From: JAAAPF01 sp046541805
GTDB taxonomy: Bacteria; Pseudomonadota; Alphaproteobacteria; Geminicoccales; Geminicoccaceae
Direction of reading: 5' to 3'
Assembly: GCA_046541805.1 (NCBI GenBank)
Contig: JBKHCM010000084.1
Coordinates: 1-14,641, forward strand
Length of the DNA stretch: 14,641 bases
Part shown: positions 7,795 to 14,353 of the stretch, in pieces
How positions within the stretch are numbered: position 1 is the stretch's first letter
How the letters are laid out: every line of letters begins with the position of its first letter
The notes under the pieces: generated by a model
What the model was told of the DNA's origin: nothing
Database searches by the model: none
The model's input: only the letters and a program-made list of their open reading frames with translations
Position numbers and translations under genes: made by a program

Positions 7795-8562
7795 TCAGCC
7801 GGCCCCCGTCACCACCGGATCGTCGATGAGATCGCCGGCGTCGGCGACGACCCGGTCGGCCCCGTGCGCCTCGAGCGCCGCCGCGCCGGCGCCGCGGTCG
7901 ACCCCGACGACGAGCCCGAACTTGCCGCGCCGGCCCGCCTCGACGCCCGAGAGCGCGTCCTCGAACACCGCCGCCTCGGCCGGCGTCGCCCCCAGCCGCT
8001 CGGCCGCGCGCACATAGGTATCGGGCTCGGGCTTGCCGCGCAGGCCCTCGCGCTCGAGGTCGGTGCCGTCGACGATGGCGTCGAAGCGATCGAACAGCCC
8101 GGCGGTCGTCAAGACCGGCCGGCAGTTCTTCGACGACGACACGCAGGCCGTCTTGTGGCCCTGGGCCCGCAGGCGGTCGATCAACGCCACGCACTTGTCG
8201 AAGACGGGCACGCCCTCCTTGGCGAGGACCTCGTTGAACCAGTCGTTCTTGGCGTTGCCGAGCGCGCAGACGCTCTCGTCGCCGGGCGCGTCGTCCACCG
8301 AGCCGAAGGGCAGCTCGATCCCGCGCGAGGCCAGAAAGTCGCGCACGCCCTCGTAGCGCGGCTTGCCGTCGATATGGGCGAGATAGTCCTCGGGCAGCTG
8401 CAAGGGCTCGAACGCGCCGCCGCCGGCGCGGCGCTCGAGATAGCCGTCGAACAGCCGCTTCCAGGCCCGGCCGTGGATCGACGCGGTGTCGGTCACGACA
8501 CCGTCGAGATCGAACAGCCAGGCCCTGATGGTCGTGGGCGTTCCGCCCGTATCCTCGCGCAC
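7795..8562 (-). CDS. pgmB: Beta-phosphoglucomutase, HAD superfamily
   Basis: This 255-residue HAD enzyme interconverts beta-glucose 1-phosphate and glucose 6-phosphate in the cytoplasm. Motif I is FDLDGVVTDT (17-26), with Asp18 as the phosphorylated nucleophile, Asp20 as acid/base and Thr-Asp-Thr after it, the form typical of beta-PGM. Motif II is VSSSKN (141-146), GKPEPD (176-181) carries the conserved Lys177, and FEDALSG (200-206) supplies the acidic motif that binds Mg2+. An alpha-helical cap with the usual WKRLFDGYLERR segment follows motif I. The start is GTG at 8562, supported by GGGAGG (8568-8573) five bases upstream. The stop is one base from the GH65 start, so the pair is co-translated. 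A 76-base gap separates it from the upstream sqdC-like gene. Confidence 0.95.
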   Translation of the reverse strand: MREDTGGTPTTIRAWLFDLDGVVTDTASIHGRAWKRLFDGYLERRAGGGAFEPLQLPEDYLAHIDGKPRYEGVRDFLASRGIELPFGSVDDAPGDESVCALGNAKNDWFNEVLAKEGVPVFDKCVALIDRLRAQGHKTACVSSSKNCRPVLTTAGLFDRFDAIVDGTDLEREGLRGKPEPDTYVRAAERLGATPAEAAVFEDALSGVEAGRRGKFGLVVGVDRGAGAAALEAHGADRVVADAGDLIDDPVVTGAG

Positions 8563-8638
8563 GCGCGCCTCCCGTGTCGTTGAGCGGCGAGCTTAGCGCA
8601 GCCACGGCCAACGCGAAGCGCCCCCGATAAGTCGGTTC

Positions 8639-9517
8639 TCACGTCGTCGCCGCGACCAGCTGCGCGACGGTGCGCTCGACGCCGGCCCAGCCCCGCGGCC
8701 GCCATCCGAGCGCCTGCAGCTTGGCGGTCGCCATGACGCCCCTGGGCGGCGGGCCGGGCGGTGCCAGCACGCCGCCGGCGAGGCGGGTGACGGCGCGGTG
8801 GCTGACGACGACGTCGGAGACGTTGAAGACCTCGCCGGCGACCGCGTCGACCGAGGCCTCGAGCACCAGCCGCACCGCCGCCGCGAGATCGCCGCCGTGG
8901 ACCTCGGTGCCGACGCGCGCGGGCGGCGGCGTGCCGGCGCGGCTGGCGCGGACGACCTCGACCCATTTGGCGCGCTCGCGGTGGTGGCCCACGCCGTAGA
9001 CCCCGGTGACCCGAAGGCTCGCCGCCGGCCAGCCCTCGGCCCGGCCGTAGCCGGCGAGGGCGACCTCCACCGCCGCCTTGTAGGCGCCGTAATGGGTCGT
9101 CGGCTGGACCGGGTGGCGCTCGTCGAGCGGGCGGTCCCACAGGCGCTCGCCGTAGACCGCGCGCGAGGAGAGAAAGACGACGCGGGCGACGCCGGCCCGC
9201 CGGGCGCCGCGGATCAGCCGCAGCGAGCCCTCGAGGTTGGTGGCGAGAAAGGTGTCGCTGTCGTCGCCCTCGCCGCCGCGGTAGCGCCCCGGCACGTGCT
9301 CGAAGGCGGCGTGCACCAGCGCGTCGGCGCCCTGCACCAGCGCGAGCTCGCTGCCGGGGCGGTCGAGCCCGCCGGTGCACCAGTCGATCGGGCCGGCGAA
9401 GCCGCTGCGGTCGCTGCTCGGCCGCGCCCAGGCGCGCAGCTCGTGGCCGTGCGCCAAGAGATCGTCGACGATGAAGCGACCGACATAGCCGGTAGCGCCG
9501 GTGACCGCGACGCGCAT
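8639..9517 (-). CDS. sqdC: NAD-dependent epimerase/reductase, probable SqdC of sulfolipid synthesis
   Basis: This is a 292-residue extended short-chain dehydrogenase/reductase. The nucleotide-binding motif is GATGYVG (7-13); the catalytic Ser lies in FLSSRAVYG (115-123) and the Tyr143-Lys147 pair in HYGAYK (142-147). On sequence alone it is only a sugar or lipid SDR. The call SqdC rests on context: in Rhodobacter sphaeroides the sulfolipid operon is sqdB-sqdD-sqdC, with sqdC a reductase-like protein whose loss causes sulfoquinovosyl-dihydroxyacetone to accumulate. The same order is found here with one small gene inserted. The start at 9517 gives the canonical Rossmann N-terminus (MRVAVTG) but has only a weak ribosome site. 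The alternative is an unrelated nucleotide-sugar epimerase. Confidence 0.65.
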   Translation of the reverse strand: MRVAVTGATGYVGRFIVDDLLAHGHELRAWARPSSDRSGFAGPIDWCTGGLDRPGSELALVQGADALVHAAFEHVPGRYRGGEGDDSDTFLATNLEGSLRLIRGARRAGVARVVFLSSRAVYGERLWDRPLDERHPVQPTTHYGAYKAAVEVALAGYGRAEGWPAASLRVTGVYGVGHHRERAKWVEVVRASRAGTPPPARVGTEVHGGDLAAAVRLVLEASVDAVAGEVFNVSDVVVSHRAVTRLAGGVLAPPGPPPRGVMATAKLQALGWRPRGWAGVERTVAQLVAATT

Positions 9518-9556
9518 CTCAGCCGGCCACGCCGGCCCGTGACGGCGACGCCGGCC

Positions 9557-9790
9557 TCACGCCGGCGGCTCGGTGAGCTCGAGCCGGCGCTCGATCCGCT
9601 CGATGCGGGCGCGTAAGGCGGCGAGGTCGCTGTCACGTCGAAGATCGCTCTGGACGAGCGTCGCCACGTAGCCGTTGAGGGTGACCAGCTGTTGCTCGAT
9701 CGCCGCTAGTCGCTCCTCGACACGGCCGCCCCGCTCGTGGACAGCTTTGAGGACCTCGTAGATGAGCTCGTTGGTAACGGGTTCGGCCAT
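9557..9790 (-). CDS. Small coiled-coil protein of unknown function in the sqd operon
   Basis: This 77-residue soluble protein opens with TNELIYEVLKAVHERGG, predicted helical. It continues from about residue 22 to 72 as an almost uninterrupted amphipathic helix with leucine, isoleucine and valine at heptad-like spacing (for example RIERIERRLEL near the C-terminus), so a coiled coil or helical hairpin is likely. There is no membrane segment, Cys or metal motif. A ribosome site (GGGAGTGAAGG directly before the ATG) and codon use like the neighbours support a real gene. It sits between sqdD and sqdC, 56 bases after the former and 39 before the latter, so it is probably co-transcribed. Short proteins with a similar NELIYEVLK start occur in other alphaproteobacteria as far as I recall, but I know no function for them. 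Confidence 0.75.
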   Translation of the reverse strand: MAEPVTNELIYEVLKAVHERGGRVEERLAAIEQQLVTLNGYVATLVQSDLRRDSDLAALRARIERIERRLELTEPPA

Positions 9791-9846
9791 CCTTCACTCC
9801 CGGCCACAAGGTACGGCGCACCCGCGCGTTCGTCGAGCCGGCGCGT

Positions 9847-10659
9847 TCAGCCCACAGGCGCCGGCAACTCGGCCGGCGGGGCGCCGCCCTCGTAGAGCCG
9901 CCACCACAGCTCGATCAGCGGCTTGAGGCGTTCGGCCTTGGGATGGTCGTCCTGCCAGGGCTTCTCGTACTGGTAGTGCACCACCTTGATCTGCGGCCAG
10001 TGCCAAAGTTGCGGCAGGTTGAAATAGACGTATTGCAGCGTGTTGTAGGTGTAGGGCAGGCCGTGCCAGTCGGGATACCAGTGCTCGAGGAAGGTCTGAT
10101 CGGTCCGCCGCCACCACGCATCGGGGCGATCGAGCGCCGCCAGCATGGCCGCGAAACGGGCCTGGGACGGCGCCACGGTGAAGACGCCGGAGTTGAGGCG
10201 GTGGAAATCCGCCAGCGTCTCGTAGAGGTTCGGCGCGGCGGCGAAGTCGGGATAGGCGAAGAGCCGCTCGATCGGCTTCACCACCACCGTGTCGGCGTCG
10301 AGGAAGACCAGCCGGTCGTAGCCGTCGAGCTCCCACAGGCGCAGCTTTTGGAAGTTGTCGAGCGGGTCGTGGAAGGCGGGCTTGGTGCCCTTGGTGAAGG
10401 GGGCGGCGGCGTGCTGGGCGGCGCGGCCGTGGCGGGCGCGAAAGGGCTCGGAGAGCGGCAGCGGTGCCACCGGCTGGATCACCGCGCCGGCGGCCTCGAG
10501 CTCGTCCAGCCCCGCGAGCCCGCCCGCCCCCTCCGCGCCGGTCGGGGCGAGGACGACGAGCGGTGCCTCGGCGCCCACCGCCTTGAGCGAGCGGGCGAGC
10601 GCCAGGGCGCCGCGGGCGTAGTCGGCGTTGGTGACGAGCGTGGCGTAGGCGCCGCCCAC
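9847..10659 (-). CDS. sqdD: GT8 (glycogenin-like) glycosyltransferase, probable SqdD sulfoquinovosyltransferase
   Basis: This 270-residue family 8 glycosyltransferase has the start YATLVTNADYARGALALARSL. The metal and sugar-nucleotide DxD motif is FLDADTVV (119-126, Asp121/Asp123), followed by NSGVF (156-160) and the C-terminal VVHYQYEKPW (226-235), the GT8 motif in which His228 and Lys233 contact metal and diphosphate. In Rhodobacter sphaeroides, SqdD is a glycogenin-like protein thought to transfer sulfoquinovose from UDP-sulfoquinovose. The position seven bases after sqdB makes this role likely here. The start is GTG at 10659; no ATG is near. No membrane span is seen, so it probably acts at the cytoplasmic membrane surface. 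A glycogenin-like transfer of glucose is the less likely alternative. Confidence 0.82.
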   Translation of the reverse strand: MGGAYATLVTNADYARGALALARSLKAVGAEAPLVVLAPTGAEGAGGLAGLDELEAAGAVIQPVAPLPLSEPFRARHGRAAQHAAAPFTKGTKPAFHDPLDNFQKLRLWELDGYDRLVFLDADTVVVKPIERLFAYPDFAAAPNLYETLADFHRLNSGVFTVAPSQARFAAMLAALDRPDAWWRRTDQTFLEHWYPDWHGLPYTYNTLQYVYFNLPQLWHWPQIKVVHYQYEKPWQDDHPKAERLKPLIELWWRLYEGGAPPAELPAPVG

Positions 10660-10666
10660 CGCCGGA

Positions 10667-11896
10667 TCAGTCGTCGCTGCCGCCGACGACCTTGAGGTTG
10701 GGGCGCTGCTCGCGCTCGAGCGCCTGCTCGATCTCCTTGGTCCAGGCGGAGACGCACGGGATGTGGCGGGTGTCGACCCGGTGCGCCCAGCGCTTGGAGA
10801 CGTCGAGGATCTCCTCCAAGAGACCTTCGCAGAGCGTCGTCGGCTCGAGGCCGAGGGCGAGGAACTGGTCGTTCTGGACGACGAGCTCGTTCTCGGCCGC
10901 TTCCTTGCGGGGATTGGTGACGTAGGCGATCTCGGCGCCGGTCATGCGCGCCACCAGCGCGGCGAGGTCGCGGACGCGGTGGGTCTCGGTCATCTGGTTG
11001 AAGATCTTGACCCGGTCGCCGCGGGCGGGCGGGTTCGCGAGCGCCAGCTCGACGCAGCGCACCGAATCGCGGATGTGGATGAAGGCGCGGGTCTGCCCGC
11101 CGGTGCCGTGCACGGTCAGCGGATAGCCGATCGCCGCCTGCATCAACAGCCGGTTCAACACGGTCCCGTAGTCGCCGTCGTAGTCGAAGCGGTTGATCAA
11201 GCGCTCGTCGCGCACGGTTTCAGGCGTGTTCGTCCCCCAGACGATGCCCTGGTGCAGGTCGGTGATGCGCAGCTGGTCGTTCTTGGCGTAATAGGCGAAG
11301 AGGATCTGATCCAGGCACTTGGTCATGTGGTAGATGCTGCCCGGATTGGCCGGGTAGAGGATCTCCTGCTCGGCGCGCTCGCCGCCCGGCAGGTCGATCG
11401 AAACCGGAAGATAGCCTTCCGGTATCGGCGCGCCGACGGTGGAGTAGCCGTAGACGCCCATGGTGCCGATGTGCACCAGGTGCGCGTCGAGGCCGAGCTC
11501 GACCAGCGCGCACAGGATGTTGTGGGTGGCGTTGGTGTTGTTGTCGACGGTGTAGCGCTTGTGCCGCGGCGACTTCATCGAGTACGGCGCCGCCCGCTGC
11601 TCGGCGAGGTGGACGAGGGCCTCCGGGCGGTACTCCTCGAGGAACCACTTGAGCTGCTCGTACTCGGTGGCGAGATCGAGCCGAACCAGCTCGATCCACT
11701 GGCCGCTGACCTCCTTCCAGGCGTCGCGGCGCTCCTTCGGGCTGGTGATCGGGGTGAGCGACTGGACGTCGAGCTCGCCGTCGATCTGCCGACGCACCAG
11801 GCTGTCGACGATGATGACCTCGTGCCCCCTGGCGGACAGATGCAGCGCCGTCGGCCAGCCGATGAACCCGTCGCCGCCCAAAACCGCAACCCGCAT
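10667..11896 (-). CDS. sqdB: UDP-sulfoquinovose synthase (SqdB)
   Basis: This 409-residue extended SDR makes UDP-sulfoquinovose from UDP-glucose and sulfite, the first dedicated step of sulfolipid synthesis. Typical features are the NAD motif GGDGFIG (7-13), WPTALHLS just after it, the DNNTNATHN segment (118-126), the catalytic Thr145 in HIGTMGVYGYS (142-152) and the Tyr189/Lys193 pair in SIYHMTK (187-193). HQGIVWGT (215-222) and GQTRAFIHIRDSVRC (267-281) are also characteristic of SQD1/SqdB. Plants and cyanobacteria have, as I remember, GTMGEYG where this protein has GTMGVYG. The start at 11896 has a perfect ribosome site (AAGGAGG, 11905-11911). It is the first gene of the minus-strand operon, divergent from phaC, and ends seven bases before sqdD. 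Sulfolipid often replaces phospholipid when phosphate is scarce. Confidence 0.96.
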   Translation of the reverse strand: MRVAVLGGDGFIGWPTALHLSARGHEVIIVDSLVRRQIDGELDVQSLTPITSPKERRDAWKEVSGQWIELVRLDLATEYEQLKWFLEEYRPEALVHLAEQRAAPYSMKSPRHKRYTVDNNTNATHNILCALVELGLDAHLVHIGTMGVYGYSTVGAPIPEGYLPVSIDLPGGERAEQEILYPANPGSIYHMTKCLDQILFAYYAKNDQLRITDLHQGIVWGTNTPETVRDERLINRFDYDGDYGTVLNRLLMQAAIGYPLTVHGTGGQTRAFIHIRDSVRCVELALANPPARGDRVKIFNQMTETHRVRDLAALVARMTGAEIAYVTNPRKEAAENELVVQNDQFLALGLEPTTLCEGLLEEILDVSKRWAHRVDTRHIPCVSAWTKEIEQALEREQRPNLKVVGGSDD

Positions 11897-11904
11897 GCGC
11901 TTTT

Positions 11905-11911
11905 CCTCCTT
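11905..11911 (-). promoter_or_regulatory. Strong Shine-Dalgarno site of sqdB
   Basis: The plus-strand CCTCCTT reads AAGGAGG on the minus strand, a perfect match to the 16S anti-SD, eight bases before the sqdB ATG. It fixes the start and marks sqdB as the well-translated head of its operon. Confidence 0.85.
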
Positions 11912-11923
11912 ATCCGCCGAGGC

Positions 11924-12008
11924 CGATCGTCGCCCTTGAAGACTCCCGCAGCGGGAAGATCAACCCCGAACGGCACGGTCATGGCGAAAGTGGCCCTTGC
12001 GACGATCG
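11924..12008. repeat. Inverted repeat across the sqdB/phaC divergent region
   Basis: CGATCGTCGC (11924-11933) recurs inverted as GCGACGATCG (11999-12008), 65 bases apart, on either side of the central palindrome at 11944-11956. Both arms carry a nearby CCCTTG. The 153-base gap between the two divergent starts holds no gene, so these may be regulator sites for both operons. Confidence 0.45.
11935..11963 (-). promoter_or_regulatory. Candidate sqdB promoter with a 13-bp palindrome in its spacer
   Basis: On the minus strand TTGATC (11958-11963) is separated by 17 bases from TTCAAG (11935-11940), a weak sigma-70-like pair. The spacer contains the perfect palindrome TCCCGC-A-GCGGGA (11944-11956), well placed for a repressor dimer. 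The promoter call is tentative, but the palindrome is directly visible. Confidence 0.35.
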
Positions 12009-12049
12009 CCGACGCTTGGTCGTCTACCGCAAACCGGGAGGCGCAGCCG

Positions 12050-13864
12050 ATGACGACGCAACCTCAGGTTCCCAACCTGGATTCCGCCGAGCAGCAGCGG
12101 CTCCTCGAGCTCAGCGCGCGGGCCTCGCAGCTGTTGAGCCACAGCTTCGCCCGCCAGCTCGAGGAGCTGTTCAGCAACGAGTTCCACATGATCGACGGCC
12201 AGGCGGTGAGCCGCAGCTTTCAGGAGTTCGGCCTGAAGCTGCTCACCGACCCGGCGCGGATGATGGCGGCCAACGCCCAGCTCTGGCGCGACAGCTTCAC
12301 GCTCTGGCAGCGCTTTTTGGAGGACGCGCCCAAGGGCCAGCTCCGCCCGCTGGTCGAGCCGCCCAAGACCGACCGGCGTTTCAAGGACCCGGGCTGGTCG
12401 GACCACCCCGGCTTCTCGGTGCTGCAGCAGAGCTATCTGGTCTTCGCCAAGTGGCTGCAGGAGCTCGTCGACGAGGCCGAGGGCATGGACCCGCAGGCGC
12501 ATCAGCGGGTCAGGTTCTTCACCCGCCAGTACCTCAACGCCATCGCCCCCTCGAACTACCCGCTGACCAACCCGCAGGTCCTCAAGCAAGCCCAGGACAC
12601 CGGCGGCAAGAGCCTCTTGGACGGCCTCGAGCACTTCCTCGACGACCTCGAGGCGGGCGGCGGCCACCTGCGCATCAAGATGACCGACGAGAGCGCCTTC
12701 GGGCTCGGCAAGAACCTGGCGTTGACCCCCGGCAAGGTCGTCTACAAAAACGAGCTCATCGAGCTCATCCAGTATTCGCCGACCACCGAGCAGGTGCACG
12801 AGCGCCCGCTCCTCGTCATCCCGGCCTGGATCAACAAGTTCTACATCCTGGACCTGCAGCCGAAGAACAGCTTCGTCAAATGGGCAGTGGACCAGGGCTT
12901 CACGGTCTTCTTGATCTCCTGGGCGAATCCGACCAAGGATCTGGCGCACAAGCGCTTCGAGGATTATCTGGGCGACGGCGTGCTGGCGGCGCTGGACGCC
13001 ATCGAGCGGCAGACAGGGGTGCGCGAGGTCTCCGCCCTCGGCTTCTGCATCGGCGGCATCCTGCTCGCCACCGGCCTCGCCCACATGGCGGCCAAGGGCG
13101 ACGACCGCATCAAGGCCGCCACCTTCTTCGCCACGCTCTTCGACTTCGCCGAGGACGTGGGCGAGCTCGGCATGTTCGTCGACGTCCACCACCTCGACGC
13201 CATGGAGGCGCATACCGCCAAGACCGGCTTTCTCGAGGGCCGGCACATGGCCAACACCTTCTCCCTGCTGCGCGAGAACGACCTGATCTGGTCGTTCGTC
13301 GTCAACAACTACCTGTTGGGGCGCGAGCCGGCGGCGTTCGATCTGCTCTACTGGAACGCGGATTCCACCCGCCTGCCGGCGCGGATGCTCTCCGACTACG
13401 CCCGCGGCTTCTATCTGCAGAACGCGCTGGCGCGCCCCGGCACGCTCGAGGTGCTCGGCACCCCGGTCGACACCACCAAGGTGACGACGCCGGCCTATGC
13501 GGTGGCGACGCGCGAGGACCATCTGGCGCCGTGGCGCGCCTGCTTTCCGATCACGCACCAGTTCCAGGGGCCGGTCCGTTTCTGCCTCGGCGGCTCCGGC
13601 CACATCGCCGGCATCATGAATCCGGCATCGAGCCACAAATACGGCTATTGGATCAACGACGACCCGGCGCCGGATGCCGACAGCTGGTTTTCGGGCAGCG
13701 CCTTCCACACCGGCTCCTGGTGGCCCGATTGGGCGGCGTGGCTCGCCGCGCACGCAGGCGGCATGGTGCCGGCGCGCGATCCCGAGAAGGGCAACCTCAC
13801 GCCGTTGGCCGATGCGCCCGGGGAATACGTCCACGCCCGCTCCAACGACGACGGGAGCGGCTGA
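12050..13864 (+). CDS. phaC: Class I poly(3-hydroxyalkanoate) synthase (PhaC)
   Basis: This 604-residue polymerase makes polyhydroxybutyrate-type polyester from (R)-3-hydroxyacyl-CoA at the granule surface. The N-terminal PhaC_N domain covers about residues 60-240 and the alpha/beta hydrolase domain about 250-580. The lipase-like box is GFCIGG (331-336) with nucleophile Cys333. The catalytic Asp490 lies in ATREDHLAPW and His518 in GGSGHIAG; the Asp-His spacing of 28 equals that of Cupriavidus necator PhaC (480/508). SWWPDW (556-561) is also conserved. Length and lack of an adjacent phaE mark class I. I chose the ATG at 12050 because GGGAGG (12036-12041) precedes it by eight bases. An in-frame ATG at 11981 has no ribosome site and would add 23 poorly conserved residues. 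phaA/phaB are not in the window. Confidence 0.97.
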   Translation: MTTQPQVPNLDSAEQQRLLELSARASQLLSHSFARQLEELFSNEFHMIDGQAVSRSFQEFGLKLLTDPARMMAANAQLWRDSFTLWQRFLEDAPKGQLRPLVEPPKTDRRFKDPGWSDHPGFSVLQQSYLVFAKWLQELVDEAEGMDPQAHQRVRFFTRQYLNAIAPSNYPLTNPQVLKQAQDTGGKSLLDGLEHFLDDLEAGGGHLRIKMTDESAFGLGKNLALTPGKVVYKNELIELIQYSPTTEQVHERPLLVIPAWINKFYILDLQPKNSFVKWAVDQGFTVFLISWANPTKDLAHKRFEDYLGDGVLAALDAIERQTGVREVSALGFCIGGILLATGLAHMAAKGDDRIKAATFFATLFDFAEDVGELGMFVDVHHLDAMEAHTAKTGFLEGRHMANTFSLLRENDLIWSFVVNNYLLGREPAAFDLLYWNADSTRLPARMLSDYARGFYLQNALARPGTLEVLGTPVDTTKVTTPAYAVATREDHLAPWRACFPITHQFQGPVRFCLGGSGHIAGIMNPASSHKYGYWINDDPAPDADSWFSGSAFHTGSWWPDWAAWLAAHAGGMVPARDPEKGNLTPLADAPGEYVHARSNDDGSG

Positions 13865-13880
13865 CCGCCACCGTCAACGA

Positions 13881-13907
13881 CGGCCCCGGGCGTGGTGCCC
13901 GGGGCCG
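13881..13907. terminator. Strong GC hairpin after phaC
   Basis: CGGCCCCGGGC (13881-13891) pairs perfectly with GCCCGGGGCCG (13897-13907) around a five-base loop, an 11-bp stem starting 17 bases after the phaC stop. No T-run follows on the plus strand. Because the next gene is convergent and ends at 13912, the hairpin probably serves both directions or blocks exonucleases. Confidence 0.6.
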
Positions 13908-13911
13908 GTCC

Positions 13912-14025
13912 TCACGCCCGCGTGGAGCTCTGAAGGCTGCGCACCGCCCACAGCTCGCGCATCGCGATGCCGAGCACGCAGACCAGGGTGAAGATGTTCA
14001 GAGTCGAAATCAGGCCGAGTTCCAT
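13912..14025 (-). CDS. Single-span small membrane protein, 37 residues, copy 1 of a tandem paralogous pair
   Basis: This is a 37-codon gene running towards phaC. The protein begins MELGLISTLNIFTLV. It has one hydrophobic stretch (about 3-22), then an amphipathic, Arg-containing end with RELWAVRSL (23-31). The charge pattern predicts a cytoplasmic C-terminus. The ATG at 14025 has a good ribosome site, GGAG (14033-14036) seven bases upstream, and a TGA stop five bases from the phaC hairpin. The strongest evidence that it is real is the neighbouring gene at 14124-14234, whose product shares STLNI, TL, VL, RELW, VR and L in the same spacing (about half of aligned residues identical) while the third codon positions differ. 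I do not recognise the family. It does not resemble KdpF, CydX or AcrZ, and no function is claimed. Confidence 0.7.
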   Translation of the reverse strand: MELGLISTLNIFTLVCVLGIAMRELWAVRSLQSSTRA

Positions 14026-14065
14026 GTGGAAGCTCCAAGTGCGTTGCAGGTCCGATCAACCGACG

Positions 14066-14081
14066 AAAACCGGCGCACCGG
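14066..14081 (-). terminator. Small hairpin with T4 between the two small membrane protein genes
   Basis: Read on the minus strand, CCGG-TGCG-CCGG (14070-14081) is followed at once by TTTT (14066-14069). The stem is short (4 bp, all G/C), so it would be a weak terminator or attenuator between upstream copy 2 and downstream copy 1. Confidence 0.3.
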
Positions 14082-14095
14082 CTTGAACGAGCCAT

Positions 14096-14112
14096 CGGCG
14101 GCGGTGCCGCCG
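14096..14112 (-). other. GC-rich hairpin downstream of small membrane protein copy 2
   Basis: CGGCGGC (14096-14102) and GCCGCCG (14106-14112) form a 7-bp stem with a three-base loop, 11 bases after the copy 2 stop. No T-run follows directly, but a second smaller hairpin with TTTT lies a little further on. Together they could limit readthrough into copy 1. Confidence 0.35.
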
Positions 14113-14123
14113 GCGGGCGGGCG

Positions 14124-14234
14124 TTACGCCTCGGCGTCGCGGCGACGCAGGCCGCGCACCACCCAGAGCTCACGCCCGGCGGCCGCGAGCACGAGCAGAA
14201 GCGTCACGATGTTCAGCGTCGAAACCATGTCCAT
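14124..14234 (-). CDS. Single-span small membrane protein, 36 residues, copy 2 of a tandem paralogous pair
   Basis: The protein begins MDMVSTLNIVTLLLVLAAAG, one hydrophobic helix (about 3-19), followed by RELWVVRGLRRR (21-32) and an acidic end. The Arg-rich side should face the cytoplasm. It is the paralogue of the 37-residue gene 98 bases downstream: STLNI, TL, VL, RELW, VR and L align, with a two-residue gap after Met3. The first ATG (14234) is preferred because the purine-rich AAGAGGAAGA (14241-14250) lies at the right distance; the second ATG (14228) would be too far. It ends with TAA. The N-terminal half is more hydrophobic than copy 1 and lacks its Cys16. Family and function are unknown to me. 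The shared RELWxVRxL end may be a binding surface for a larger membrane partner (inference). Confidence 0.72.
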   Translation of the reverse strand: MDMVSTLNIVTLLLVLAAAGRELWVVRGLRRRDAEA

Positions 14235-14353
14235 CGTCGATCTTCCTCTTCGTCAAAGTCTGCAAAGCAGGTCCGTTCGCCGCCGCGTCGCCAAACCAAC
14301 CTGCGGCTTTCGCGGCGTCACCTATGCCTACGGCGGCGCGGCCGAAGCGGATC

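Noticed and set aside
5238..7829. 863-codon plus-strand open frame opposite the GH65 gene
   Set aside because: GH65 is complete and conserved on the minus strand; the opposite product is a Val/Ala/Glu/Gly-rich shadow.
8624..8635. CCGA-TAAG-TCGG hairpin after the sqdC-like gene
   Set aside because: Only four base pairs and no T-run on the transcribed strand; not enough to call a terminator between sqdC and pgmB.
10763..12049. Long N-terminal extension of the phaC frame through sqdB
   Set aside because: The frame stays open upstream by chance. PhaC has a ribosome site at 12036-12041 and its normal length from 12050.
11960..13834. 624-codon minus-strand open frame opposite phaC
   Set aside because: Antisense shadow of PhaC with low-complexity composition (Val, Glu, Arg, Gly); no motif or ribosome site.
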